Shown: piece by piece, positions 45,630 to 58,000 of the stretch | How the letters are laid out: each line of letters starts with the position of its first letter | Position numbering within the stretch: position 1 is the first letter of the stretch | Source: Paramacrobiotus metropolitanus | Lineage: Eukaryota; Tardigrada; Eutardigrada; Parachela; Macrobiotidae | DNA: 64,000 nt | Assembly: GCF_019649055.1 (NCBI RefSeq) | Contig: NW_026570383.1 | Location: 172,928 to 236,927, forward strand | Direction of reading: 5' to 3' | Program-made: the position numbers and the translations under genes | The notes under the pieces: model-generated | The model's database searches: none | Told to the model about the DNA's origin: nothing | The model's input: only the letters and a program-made list of their open reading frames with translations

Positions 45630-47386
45630 CTAGTTGTTAACAAGGAATCCTCCTTCCCAATATTCAGGTGTTATGAACAAATTACATAATTATTTTAACA
45701 AATTTGGTTCACATTAAATTTGTTGCGCAGCAGCGGTCAAAAGTCGAAATATTTTCCATTCTGTCATGGTCAGTTGCCGCATACCGGTTCCTTCAAGAGT
45801 GTAAGTAACTGCCAGTAAAATTAATCATAATTTTAATGGTTTATCGTAAATAGTCGAGTTTCGCGTTCGTAATGGGAATTAACGCATAAAATAAGTTTGA
45901 TTAGGAACTTGGGAATCATGCGCGAACACCAAGCATGCACATGCTTACCGAAAACAGCCCGGCACGAAACCCTTTAATAAGAATAACTTTATTGAAGATA
46001 TGTTCAAATACAATTTACTAAATGCAGCACTGAGCATGCCTCGTATTGTGCCATGACTGCCGGAGTTTCCGCTACCCAGCCGAATTGTTAATTGGATTGA
46101 TTTTACCGATTGCATAATTATGGCCATCTAAAAGTGGAATGACGGCTCACAAGACTCTCCAGTCTGTAGAGAACGATTGCTGCCTAAACTACAGGTCATT
46201 ACCATCTTTTTGGGTGCGTACCGCTTCATCGCTATGAAAAGTGCGACTATAATGTGATTTCCGCAGTATCTGGTGTTCTAAAAAAAATTCAAATTTTCCT
46301 AAGATTTGAGCTATTATGAAAGGGAAGACTTTGCAGTTACATACATAAAAAAGCTTATTGACTTATTTCGCAGCAAATTTTTCACGTTTTAATGGTCAGC
46401 AATAATTCTGAATTGCCGATATGTAAATCTTTTGCAGGAAGTACAGATACGAGCATATAAAGCATGCAGTAAAAAAAAGCTGTAGCTGTAAAAAGTAGGT
46501 CGTACATAAAGCATGCAGTAATCTACCAGTCTGTTGACTGCCCTTGTATCTTTCGTGATCACAACTTCCGTGTTTCCGGAAGCAGTTATTTAAACAGTGT
46601 GTCTCATGCCGCGTGTTATTTCTGAGTACTCAGCGAGTAAGCGACTCATCAGTCATCAGACACCATCGTTAACGGTAGTCGATACGCAAAGGGTGTCCTA
46701 ACTGCCAGCAGCGCTACAACGAAGCAAGGTAACTGTATACCAATTATCTTTGACAGTCGGTGAGCGCTCCTCCGACCCATTATTTTGATAGGCTGCGTGG
46801 CATTACATAAACGGACATGCCCCATTTGTGCCGGTAGCTCCGGAGCGGGACACCTCAATGGAAATACGAAACCAGTGCGATTGTCGATGGAAGAGGACAC
46901 CTTCCTGTGTCAGAGCTTTGAGCATTCAGCGCGGCGAGTTATCATTAAACGCCTCTTTTTTTATGCGTTCAAAATAATAAATATAATCGTAGCGACGTAG
47001 ATAAGAACAACATACATAGCAATCCGCTGGATCCTAGTAGGGATTACGTCAGTATACAGTAGTCAGGTACCCAAATCAACTGCCTTGCGTCCCATTTACT
47101 AGTCTCCTTAAATGTTACAGCCAATGGCCGAGCGGGATCGAGGTGCAGGGCCGGACAGAGTATTTTCCGTCTGAGCCAGTCGCTTGTCTGTGTACTGTGC
47201 GACTTACTGTACATACGATGTACGTAGCCAAAGTAGATGCGTAACAAAATCGATTTGATCGCTGATCACGCTTTATTCAAGTGTTAGTTCCCGCTGCCAT
47301 CATTTACGGTTAATATTAGTATTTCTTGAAAGTTTATGCGGCGTTCTCGTAATGCACAGCGTGACCCTTGAGTGGCTCTTGCAGAA
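45630..47386. other. Intergenic DNA between coiled-coil gene and cyclase, right arm
   Basis: Mirror of 13183-15000, with clear alignment in blocks (46120-46195 with 14335-14410; 46565-46650 with 13930-14000). Short frames at 46649-46900 and 46785-47000 overlap on opposite strands and are not preserved across arms. No gene is supported; it presumably contains the upstream region of the right cyclase copy. Confidence 0.55.
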
Positions 47387-50300
47387 ATGTCGTATACAGC
47401 AATCGCTGTTGTGACCTTTGTTGCTGCTGTCGTCTGTAGCTCACCGGTGAACGTTATCTTATTCGAGATCGGTCTGGGTGGCAACCGCACCGCCACGTCG
47501 TATCTGAACGTGGCTCCCGCGTTCAGTCTCGCTGAACAGCAGTTAAATGCCCGCTATGGAGAGAATATGAAGTTCATGCACGTGCATAAATATGATAAGA
47601 ATATCTCTGTATGTGTTCTGGACGAGAAAAAGGAGTTATGGGCCTGGACACCAAAGCCACGTTCTGGACAACCAAGTTTTATTACCGAGAACGCTTGTCT
47701 AACGATACCGTTATGGCCATTTCGGACCCGGTTAGTGGCGTTCATTAATTTTTGCAAATTGTATATACTTATTCAGTGCCTTTTAGTTTGCATGGTTGTA
47801 CTGAATTGAAATTAACCGTGACCATAAGTTGTGATCGTTTAATTACTATTCAAAGTTAAGTATTTATGAAACCAACATGCCTCACCACACCGGTAAATCT
47901 GATTAGCGCTACTATGCGCCACTATGACATAACATTTAAAAAATCAAAGCAAGTTACAACTTACGAAATTTCATATTAATTATATTTTCATAAATTTAAT
48001 TGCAACAAGAGGTAGTACGTGCGTTGGTATAATTAGGAATTTGGAACAGTCATAAAATAAATAAAATACATTGTTTTGCTTGGCATTGGCATTAGGATGT
48101 AATATACTCTGGTTGCCATCAAGGCAAAAGCATTAATCACACCACTGTTAGTGATAAAAGGATCAGATCTATTGCGTCTAGAATGTCCTTTCCGCGGTGC
48201 AGTTACAGTACACCAAATATTCGTTAGTGCTTATGGTTGGTACTTGGCAGTACGTTGCGCCCGTCTTCGTCGTTATCATTTAGGATTTAAATCGCTAGAT
48301 TTCGGAAATGTAGTTCATGGTCACCTTTCAGGTTATCGCGCAGTCAGCGGTATTAAAATTAAATATATCGAGTATATGTTGTTTAACTGTTCTGCTGTAA
48401 GCAAATGGACCTGTTTGTAGGTTGCAGCATTTCAGGAAACTCTGTTGCCAGTTTAGCCAAAGGTCAGAGCATTTTTTAATCCTTACCTGAAATGCATTAC
48501 GATTACTTTGTGAAGATAACTTGCCAATGCTTCTCTTGCAGCTTGGGACAAGCCTCTGATCTTTGGGTAACAGCGCCTTTGTGTAGAATTTCATTACGGA
48601 AATAACCTCAGTTAACTGCGGATATGCACGCTTAATTTCAGGGTCCCAGGCAGTGCGCTGGCTTTCAACAAAACACGGTATCCCACCCTGACGCGTTTGT
48701 CGCCCTATACACCGGAAAACCTCATCAGCTTTCTCTTGAAACTTCTGGGGAAGTATCAGTATAATTCCATCGGAGTGCTTTGTGACGCATCCAATGATCA
48801 CCTTTCTCTGTTCCTTCCTCTGTGCCTGGAGCTGAAAAATCCGGATAAGCCGATACTAACCAAGAACAACATTAACGCATCGCATTATTTGGTCAACTCC
48901 GACGAGAAGAGGAATCTGTCCGATTACCTGGGCCAGCTTCGCTTGGTAACGAGAGGTATGTACGCTTTTAACCAGGAATTCAGTGTTCGTGTTAATTTGA
49001 CAATTTGTTCTGGACAAAAAACATAAAAATTAATAGGAGCGCAACATTGCAACAGCGGTTGATTTCAAACTGCTCTTGGCTTCTGCTTGCAGTGATTTTT
49101 ATTGTTGCTGAAAGCAAACGCTTCCGCCAAATTATGGTACGTAAAAACATAGCTTCCGAAAATAAAAAATTTAGATGATGCTCGACTGCAGAGTAAAAGC
49201 GAAAAAATATGAGCGATAGTCTACGATCAACAGCAACCGAATACCTATACCGAATACTTGTATACGTACTTCCGCTGAAAAAATTTGTTGCTTAATTTAC
49301 AGTTAATGGCATCGGAGAAGAACATGACAAATGGCGAATATGTAAGCTTTTCCTAGGCCGTAGCATTCCTTGGCAGAGTTGTACTGGCTTTAGGAATGCA
49401 ATACTTTAGCTGATTTGCAGGTTTATTTCGCCCTTGAAGTGTATCGGAGTCCGACATTCTTCGGCAACAGCTCGTGGAATACCGGCAACACTGATGGACG
49501 AGACGAGGTAATCCTCCGACGTATCGCAGGCAAAAGTAAAAAATATACTTAAAAATAGGTAGAAACACGTATAACAGGAAATATGGATAGCAATAAATTA
49601 AATGGTACTAAATCCCAAAATTAAAAAAATAAGATCTGCTTACCGTTAGCGAGTCAAGGATGCAGATATTTAAAGATAAATTTGCTCATGATTCCGTGTT
49701 GGTTGAATGGGAACAGGAGGCCAAAGAAGCCTACAAGTCCATGTTTATCCTGTCACTACGAGATCACGCCAGCGACAAAACTACGCAGCAGCTTCTTGTC
49801 AATATCTCCAGTAGCGAACCTTACACACTGAACGGCTCCCGACCAAACCAACGGGAAACTGTTAGCAACCGTCAAACCGAACTGTTGTCCGTTACTGTTG
49901 TCCGTTACTGCTGTGCGTAATTATTTTATCTGTAGGCTAACCCTTTTGCATTGGGATTCTACGAGGCGCTTATGATTTACGGCCAAGTATGAATCTGTTT
50001 TTACTGCGTGATTATGTTGGATAAGTACTGACGGTTGAAGCGTGCAGGTGTTGAACGAGACCTACGCCAGCGGAGGAAATTTATCAGCCGGCGAACAGAT
50101 ATCCCATAAAATGTGGAATCGAACCTTCAATCTGGAGGGCAAACGTATTGTGATGAATGCCAACGGCGATCGGGAATCGGATTATTCGATTGCGCAGATG
50201 GATTACAGTACTGGTCAATTCCAGGTTAGCAATGCATCTGTGTAAGGTCACTACTGCAGGTATGACCGCGACAACCAAAATCGAGAATGCTCTCAATCTA

Positions 50301-53300
50301 CAGTTCAATTTATGAAACGCTTCAGAGAGTCTCATACGCAAGAAACAACGAGATAAACTTAAAGCCGATTAAAAGCATTATAATTATGGCCCGATAATAC
50401 TCCAGTACTGAATGAACGCGTTATAAATGTAGCAAGCATTGATAAACCATACTTTTAAACGCTTAGAGACAATTTGCATGCAAGTGTTCGAAGTATTCGT
50501 TTACTTTGCTACAGCCGGTGCTGGAGTACCGCGCGTACACCCAGCGTATCGACCCGGTGCTGACCAGTGAGGAAAAGAACGCGAAATCAAGTGGTACAAC
50601 CGCGATTCGCCTCCGCCTAACCGGCCGCGCTGTGGATACCTCGGCAACGATGCAGTCTGCGTTCGGGGTACTTGTGACATATTTCTTAGCGTACTGTGAC
50701 TTGTTCAGAAAATTGTTAATCGCGTCAGAGCAAAACATTATCCTGGCCGCGTCCGTCGTCTCGGCTGTGATTTTCGTGGGGATCGTCTCGGTTATTGCGT
50801 TACTCGTTTACCGGTGAGAATTCACTACTGTGAGAACGAAAAAACTTGTTTTGAGATGAGTATATTGCAGAAAGCGTAAACTGGAAGCGGCAATTAATGA
50901 TCCATGGTGGAGAGTGCCTCCCGAGGAAATCAGCGCCAAATCAGACCGACATGGCCTTTCCGTGTCGATCAGTCGATTAAGCTTAGGCAATATGGTAAGC
51001 GCCATTTTGACGATTTTCTCTATTTCCAAAGGTCACCAACATAGAAGTCGTTTCTGTTTCACTGACTTTTCTCGTACTCCGCAGAGCGTCGCCGACGGAG
51101 CAAGCTCCGCTGGTGGGCATTCACAAGTGTTTGCGAAAACCGCGCAGTACAAGAACAAAGTGGTGTGCGTCAAGAAACTGCAGACATCCCGACGCTTCCA
51201 CGCAACGCGCAAAGAACTGAAAGAAATCAAAAAGGTACTGATAGAACTTAAAAGAACATTCGATGGTCTGCTGTTGACATGTCATGGTTTTGAACTGCAG
51301 TTACATGACATCAACAACGACAACATGAACCCGTTGGTCGGTATCGCCGTCGAAGACGCCCAAGTACAAGTGCTGTTCGAATACTGTCAGAAAGGCAGTT
51401 TGGCCGATGTCCTGGAGAACGAGGCAATTAAGCTGGATTGGTCGTTCCGGTACTCGCTGATCGGTGACATTGTGTCGGTAATAAATTCTTTAAATAAATT
51501 ACCGTAAAAACCAATGGAGAACGGCTGTGTTATGATGGATAGGGTTTGGCGTACCTCCACGATTCACCCATTAAATCACACGGCAACTTGACCAGCTCCA
51601 ACTGTGTGATCGACAACCGGTTCGTACTGAAGATCACCGATTACGGCCTGGGTTTCCTCCAACCGTTCCTGAATAAGAATGTGGAACTGGCGAAAACAGA
51701 CGAAGGCCGGCTGTTATGGCGTGCTCCGGAGCATTTGCGAGCACAGATGCCACCACAAGGAACCCCAGAAGGTCAGTTGGACGGTTATTCTTATTAAACC
51801 GTATCTGTAGGTGGTGTAAGTGTTGGGTAGATGAAGTTCTCTTGTTGGTTTATAGGCGATGTGTACAGTTTTGCGATCATCTTGCAAGAAATCGTTCTTC
51901 GATGTCATCCGTACGGTTCGCCGGATCCCGCTCGCTTACCTATGGAACCATACGGTACGTCTTACGTTGCAAACGTCTCGAATTGCAATAATGAAAGAAA
52001 CTTCACAGTACGGTAATACAGCAAGGCAGTTGCCACCTGCCAAGTAACCCTTACAGTTTCTCCTGAATAAATTTTTGCAGTAATTTACGTAAGACTAAGC
52101 TGTACCGGGTTGCATTAAATACTTGATCTTGCAGGTATTATTTGCAACTAGGCACATGGTTTAAGTTTTAAGGCAATGTATAAGCATACGTTTTAGTTAG
52201 TTTTATCTTCTTAGGTATATATCTTTATTACAAACCATCACTTAAACACGTGTTAAAGAAGCAGTTACACAAACAACAACTCGTTAAACATTTCCGCTTT
52301 CTCCACCGTGCCCAAAACAGAAACCGCGTTACCACGCTGTATCTCTATAGACAGACGTTGTCGAAGAAATTCGTGCGAGCGGGCTTCTCCATACTTGATT
52401 AGATTATAGAATTAATAACAACGGTGAGATAATTAAGAGTTGCGTATATTGTAGCAATTGTGGCACAAGTGGCAAAAGGTACCGATCCGCCGCTGCGTCC
52501 CCATGTTTCCGGCGATGCCTGTCCACCGGAGCTGCGCAGTATCATGGAGCACTCGTGGAGCGAGGCACCGGAGGCGCGTCCCACCCTGAAAGACATCAAA
52601 GGCCAGCTGAAGAAGATCCCCGGCGCTGAGCAGGGCAATCTCATGGACAATCTCATGAAGCGCATGGAAGCCTAAGCCACGGATCTAGAAGGTCTTGTCA
52701 TGCTGCGTACCGAGCAGGTCTATCAGGAGAAGCAGAAATCGGAGAATCTCCTGTTCGAAGTGTTGCCACGGTATGAGTTGCGGTAATAAGTATTTCATAA
52801 CGGTAGTTTTGTAATTGAGTTTGCGTTCTGGATTAGGTCGGTGGCGAACCGCTTGAAGCAAGGAGAAACCGTGGAACCGGAAGCGTACGACGAGTGCTCC
52901 ATTTATTTCAGCGACATTGTCGGGTTCACCACGCTGTCGGCGTCGAGCACGCCGTTGCAAGTGGTCGATCTGTTGAATGACCTTTACAGTAAGTAAACGC
53001 TTTCAACGCATAAACCTGAGACGCTACTTAACCAAAGCGCACCAGCTGGTTTCATTAATACAAATAATGCTTTCAACTTTTTAGCACTGTTCGACGGCAT
53101 TCTGGATGGATTCGATGTGTACAAAGTGGAAACGATTGGGGATGCATACATGGTAAACTGCACGGATTTACACTACCGGTGATATAATTTGTGTACACCA
53201 CTGACCATCGGTCTGATTTAACAGGTGGTCAGTGGACTGCCCATCCGCAACGGTAACCTGCACGCTCGCGAGATCGCTCGCACCTCCCTTATGCTGTTGG

Positions 53301-54126
53301 AGGGGATCAAACGCTTCAGAATCCGCCATCGTCCCACGGAGCAACTGCGACTGCGTATTGGCAATCACTCCGGACCCGCTGTCGCTGGGGTGGTGGGACT
53401 GAAGATGCCACGCTACTGCTTGTAAACATATAACCAAAATTATCTAATCGTAAAACTGTGCAGTTGCATCGTGGCGTCGATCCCGAGCACAGCGTGGACG
53501 AAAATAGATAATGACAAATAGACGAGACTCGCATATTGTAAACGATGTGCAATATAATATTACGAATTGCTCGTCTACTCTGTTCCTATTGCGTACGGAA
53601 TATCACATACGTGTTGTTTCTTTAGATTTGGAGTTACGGTGACGATTGCCAACAAAATGGAAAGCATGGGCGAAGGTACACATAAACTATCACAAATCAG
53701 CGAAACTATTACAAATCCGTGAAGCATTAACGTAAACGTGATAAAAAATGTTAACGGGAGCGTTGTTGTTGATCACAGCTTTGAAAATCCACATTAGCGA
53801 CGACAATAAAGTCATTCTGGATGGGTTCGGAACCTTCGACGTTACGTTGCGCGGTGAACTCGATGTCAAGGTAAATTTCCTCTCGCTGATCGGGCTAGTT
53901 TACAGTCTGTATTCCGTATCTGTATGATAGATCCACTTGCACGCATCCAATCCGCCATACTTATAGGTTATTTTGGCTATTTATTAGTTTGTCTTTGCAG
54001 GGAATTGGTCCAATGGTGACCTGGTGGCTTAACTCGGAAAATGTGGAAGAACCGCCACCGCTGGATGAAATCCCGCCATCTGGCTCGCAGACCACTGTGG
54101 AGGCCACTTTGGAGCACCCGGAATAA
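47387..54126 (+). pseudogene. Receptor guanylyl cyclase, right copy, with frameshifts and a nonsense codon
   Basis: Same exon layout as the left copy, from the signal peptide at 47387 to the stop at 54124-54126. Exons include 47387-47730, about 48658-48957 ([16 protein letters not shown]), 50045-50224 ([20 protein letters not shown]), 50508-50660, about 50873-50995 ([17 protein letters not shown]), 51541-51771 ([20 protein letters not shown]), 52455-52770, 52840-52990 ([12 protein letters not shown]), 53222-53423 and the last exon at 54001-54126. Lesions against the left copy: one base lost near 47630, one near 47720, one near 50570 (GGGAAAAG to GGAAAAG), and TAT to TAA at 52673-52675, just before the cyclase domain. 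If real, these remove the transmembrane, kinase-like and cyclase parts. The cyclase exons stay almost identical to the left copy, so loss is recent or the indels are consensus errors. Confidence 0.8.
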
Positions 54127-55055
54127 AAACAGACATCGCGGTAGAAACTAACGGGAAAGTGTGCATTTTAATAGATCTCATTGCTGAACAAAATTACGTT
54201 TTGCTACTCTATTTTTCGTAAATCCTTGTGGGCTTTCTGCCCTCGAAACCACGCTTCTGCACTTGTTAAGCATGCTGCTTGCCGATTGCACAGTCATTTG
54301 CGCGTAGCCATTCCGAATCATTAACTTATGTAACAAATACATAACTATTTTACTAGTACTGGTTGAGGTGTAATTAGAATTACCGCATCTTCAGTTATGC
54401 CGATGCATGTACTGCACTTTGTTCCTTTTACGCACGGTACTGCACAAAATGCACTACGTTTATCCCACAAGAACTATAACATTTGCTGGCAATGGAAGTA
54501 TGATAGCCGTTTCAAATACGGCAGTTTTTGGAAAATTTTTAACCGTGAACGATCGTACAGAAAGCAAGAAGCAAGCAATACATCGCACTTTGCAGCTGGT
54601 TTGTATGATCATGAAAAACTAACAATACGAGTGGCTGAATTTTCAATCGGGTATACTGCAGGATAATTTATGTTACCAAAATGAATATTTTTTTTACAAA
54701 AAGGTAATAAACAGCAACTGCTTTCCAAAACACGGTTTGCAGAAAATTGCTACCATTACATAAAAGATTATTGCGAGGATTTAAGAATATGCGAAAAGAT
54801 CGCTTTTGTTAATCGCAGTACTCTGTACTCAAAAAATCTACACTGATCTAGGCAAAACGTTTTTAATTCAAAACTAGGCTTTCTCTAAGCCGGCAAATTC
54901 CTACAATGTACGTAGCACGAAAGAAAGGAGGTGCGTCATTTTATGGCAAACTGTGCACAGACGCTAGTCTTCTCCACTTCAGTGCTGCTGATTCATTGCA
55001 CTGTAGAGGTGCGTAATTACAGAGGCGCTCCTGTTGCACGCGTTTGTTGATTCAA
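54127..55055. other. Shared 3' intergenic region of the convergent cyclase/MFSD11 pair, right arm
   Basis: About 930 bp, mirror of 5965-6872 (about 908 bp). Frames at 54397-54666 and, in the left arm, 6291-6596 overlap homologous DNA but do not keep a common frame. An AATAAA overlaps the cyclase stop codon. No gene is supported. Confidence 0.6.
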
Positions 55056-58000
55056 TTATCCAGTCTCTGAACGGCGGAGCGAGTGGCTCATTTCCATTCC
55101 TTTTTGTCCTCCATTCGAGAATCCCTTTTTCGGAAATGTTTTCCGTTCTAACCAACAGTATCCCGCCAAGGCCGCAATGCCGGTCACCACCATAATCAAA
55201 AGTTGAAAAGGCAAAGCTAATACGGTTGAGTATCCGGCTGCGATAACATTGCCAGTAGCCTACAATCCAAAGAACAGGTTACTAAACTGCAAACACGTGA
55301 CTGCAGATTAAAGAAAAACTTTTATGTTGATGATAACATACCGTCATAAACTGATAGACTCCGAAAGCAGCAACCGTTTGAAAAGGATAAACGCTTCCCA
55401 AATATGCCATTAGCTACAAAGTATAAAGAGAAACAGGTATTACGTATAACATACGTGATACGTCTTGCAAGCTACAAGGGAAACAGTTCGTTAGATAATT
55501 AAGAGGAGTGACGCTGTACCGGGTACCAAACACATGTACGGGAACTTTTCTTTTAATTTCGCACATTTTTCGCATTGCTGTATGGCAATATGGGGTTACA
55601 AGAAACAGCCTCGGCTTCGCCTCCGCGTTTCTTGCGGTACCCAGTCTATGGCCGGTTTAGTCAAATGATTTCGATCAGCTATTTAGTTACCATCTTATTC
55701 CTTCAGCGAAACTAAGCTAAAATGCAGATAGGATAAAAAGTGAATTTATGGCTTTTGTGCACTTATGGTTAGACGCATTCACTTTCACACAGAAGGAATT
55801 TTGTAAACTTCTCCCTCCAGACCCCAAGTCTACCAGGTACTAAATTTGAAATTTCCACCGAAAGAATGCTTGCAATAGATTCTGGTGGTAGTTCGGTCAC
55901 TCATTTTCCTAGCGGGCTTCTGGACAGTAATGGAGAGTTCGGTCACTTGCTCACCCTGCGGGGATCCATGCTCTGTACAGCAGCGGTAGTTCGGTCACTC
56001 GTTCACTTAGCGGACTGGGTGCTCTGGACAGCAGAGGTATTTGGGTCACTCGTTCACTTAGCAGGCTGTGTTCTGGACAGTAGTGGTACTTCGGTCACTC
56101 GTTCACCTAGCGGGCTGGGTGCTCTAGACAATAGTGGTACTTCGGTCACTCGTTCACCTAGCGGGCTGTGTGCTCTGGACAACAGCGGTAGTTCGGTCAC
56201 TCGTTCACCTAGCGGGCTGTGTGCTCTAGACAGTAGTGGTAGTTCGGTCACAGGGGGGCTCTGTGAAACTAAGACCGTCTGGCCGGGTTTTGGAATATGA
56301 GCACTCAGATTACGGAAATGGTTTTTGCTGATTCTATACGGGAAAGCTGGGTTCGTGTATCCCTTTTTAATTTTTGTGGTAAAGATCTAGAATGTAGATA
56401 CCGTATTATTCCGTATTATACGGAATAATTTAAGGACTGTATATGCTGATAATTAATCCCTGTCCTTAGTTTTGCTCGGACTGCAGTGAAAGGTCAGCCC
56501 GTTTAAACGATTACTATGGTCAGTTTGGTTTGCAGCTGCCTTCAAATGGCTTTAAGGGATTTGGCCCGGTACATAGCACTAAATTCGTGTACATTAACGG
56601 GAACTTTCGCTGTCGCGCACTCCCAAACACTTTTTTGCATTGCTTTATGATACTTTGTAGCCAAAAGAATTGTAGGCGCAGTTGTGAAATTCATTTGCGC
56701 GCGCGACATCCGGTTGCGTAGTTATGTGGGTAACAAAATTCCAAAAAGTTTAAATGCATTCAGGTGTACCAAAAGTCTCATTATGGACCGATCCCTTTCA
56801 AACTTTGCACGTAAATGCACATAACCACGAAGATTGTTTTGGTACGGATCCAGACTTCTACAATTTTTTTCGAATTTTAAAATGAATTTCAAAATTTTTA
56901 AAATTCATTTTAAAATTCGAAAAAATCTCGAATTCGAATTTGGTGCTATGTACCGGGCCAAATCCCTTAAACGAGACTTCTTATTCTTAAGGGAAGTGGG
57001 CCGGTACATGGTGTAAATTCGTCACCTGAAACCTTACACTTTCATGCACTCCCAAACACATTTTGTTTCGGTTTATGACTTTCTGTAGCCCGAAGATTTG
57101 TACACTGGCGTGAAAACCGTTTGTGCGCGCAACATCTGGTTCGGGAGTTATGGCTTTTAAGAAAATTCAAAAAGTTTAAACGCATTCAGGTGTACCAAAA
57201 GTCATTATGGACCGATCGCGCTCAAATTTTGCGTAAATGCGCATGTCTGTGAAGTTCGTTTTTACACCGATCCAGGCTTCCTTGATTTTTTCAAATTTTA
57301 AAATGAATTTTAAACTTTTTGGAAACTCATTTTAAAATTTGAAAAAATTACATAAGGACTAATGGATCGGATCATCGGTGTAGAAATGTTCTTCGCGGTT
57401 ATGTGCATTTACGCAAAATTTGAGGAGATCGGTCGATATGAACTTTTGTTCACCTAATCATTCGCTTTATGAATTTTACAACTAACTCCCGAACCGGATG
57501 TTGGTACCATATACCGGCCCACTTCCCTTAAGTCATGTTTTTGAGCGCTTTAAATTGTTAACGATTTATTTAAACAGAGTCATTCACTAGCAGCATCGTT
57601 TTTGTTGCTGCTAATTGGCTTTTCTAGTTTTGTAGGAGAATAACCTTTATAATGTGTTGATCTAAAAAGGGTACCAGTTTAAATTTACTGGTTTCGTGCT
57701 CCATGCAACAGGACTTTGAAATTGTTTTCAAGGTCACCTTGAGCTTTCAGCTCTACCGGCACCGATGTCTCTGCACGGAAGCCGGAGCGGATAATTACCA
57801 AAACAAATGCATGTGACACAGTTTCCAGACATGCTGAATCGAATGGCGTTAGCAGTTTTTCGATTAATTTTTTGGTTTGTTCTGACCAGATCGTACGGGG
57901 TTTTCCGTTGTAATATAGATCTTTACCTTGATAGTATTCTGAATTGCGCGCGATTTCCCTGATACTCAAATTTGGTACCATGTATCGGGTCACTAGTTTT

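Larger units (their letters stand above)
55499..57995. mobile_element. Composite inverted-repeat insertion in an MFSD11 intron, right arm
   Basis: The ends match the short element at 5226-5521 in the mirror intron: TTAAGAGGAGTGACGCTGTA at 55499 and CATGTATCGGGTCACTAG near 57980. The interior has grown to about 2.3 kb by a minisatellite (55885-56258), two further inverted-repeat elements (56552-56970, 56987-57531) and a stretch with a minus-strand frame (57685-57993) of unknown meaning. The insertion predates the duplication; the growth is private to this arm. Confidence 0.6.
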
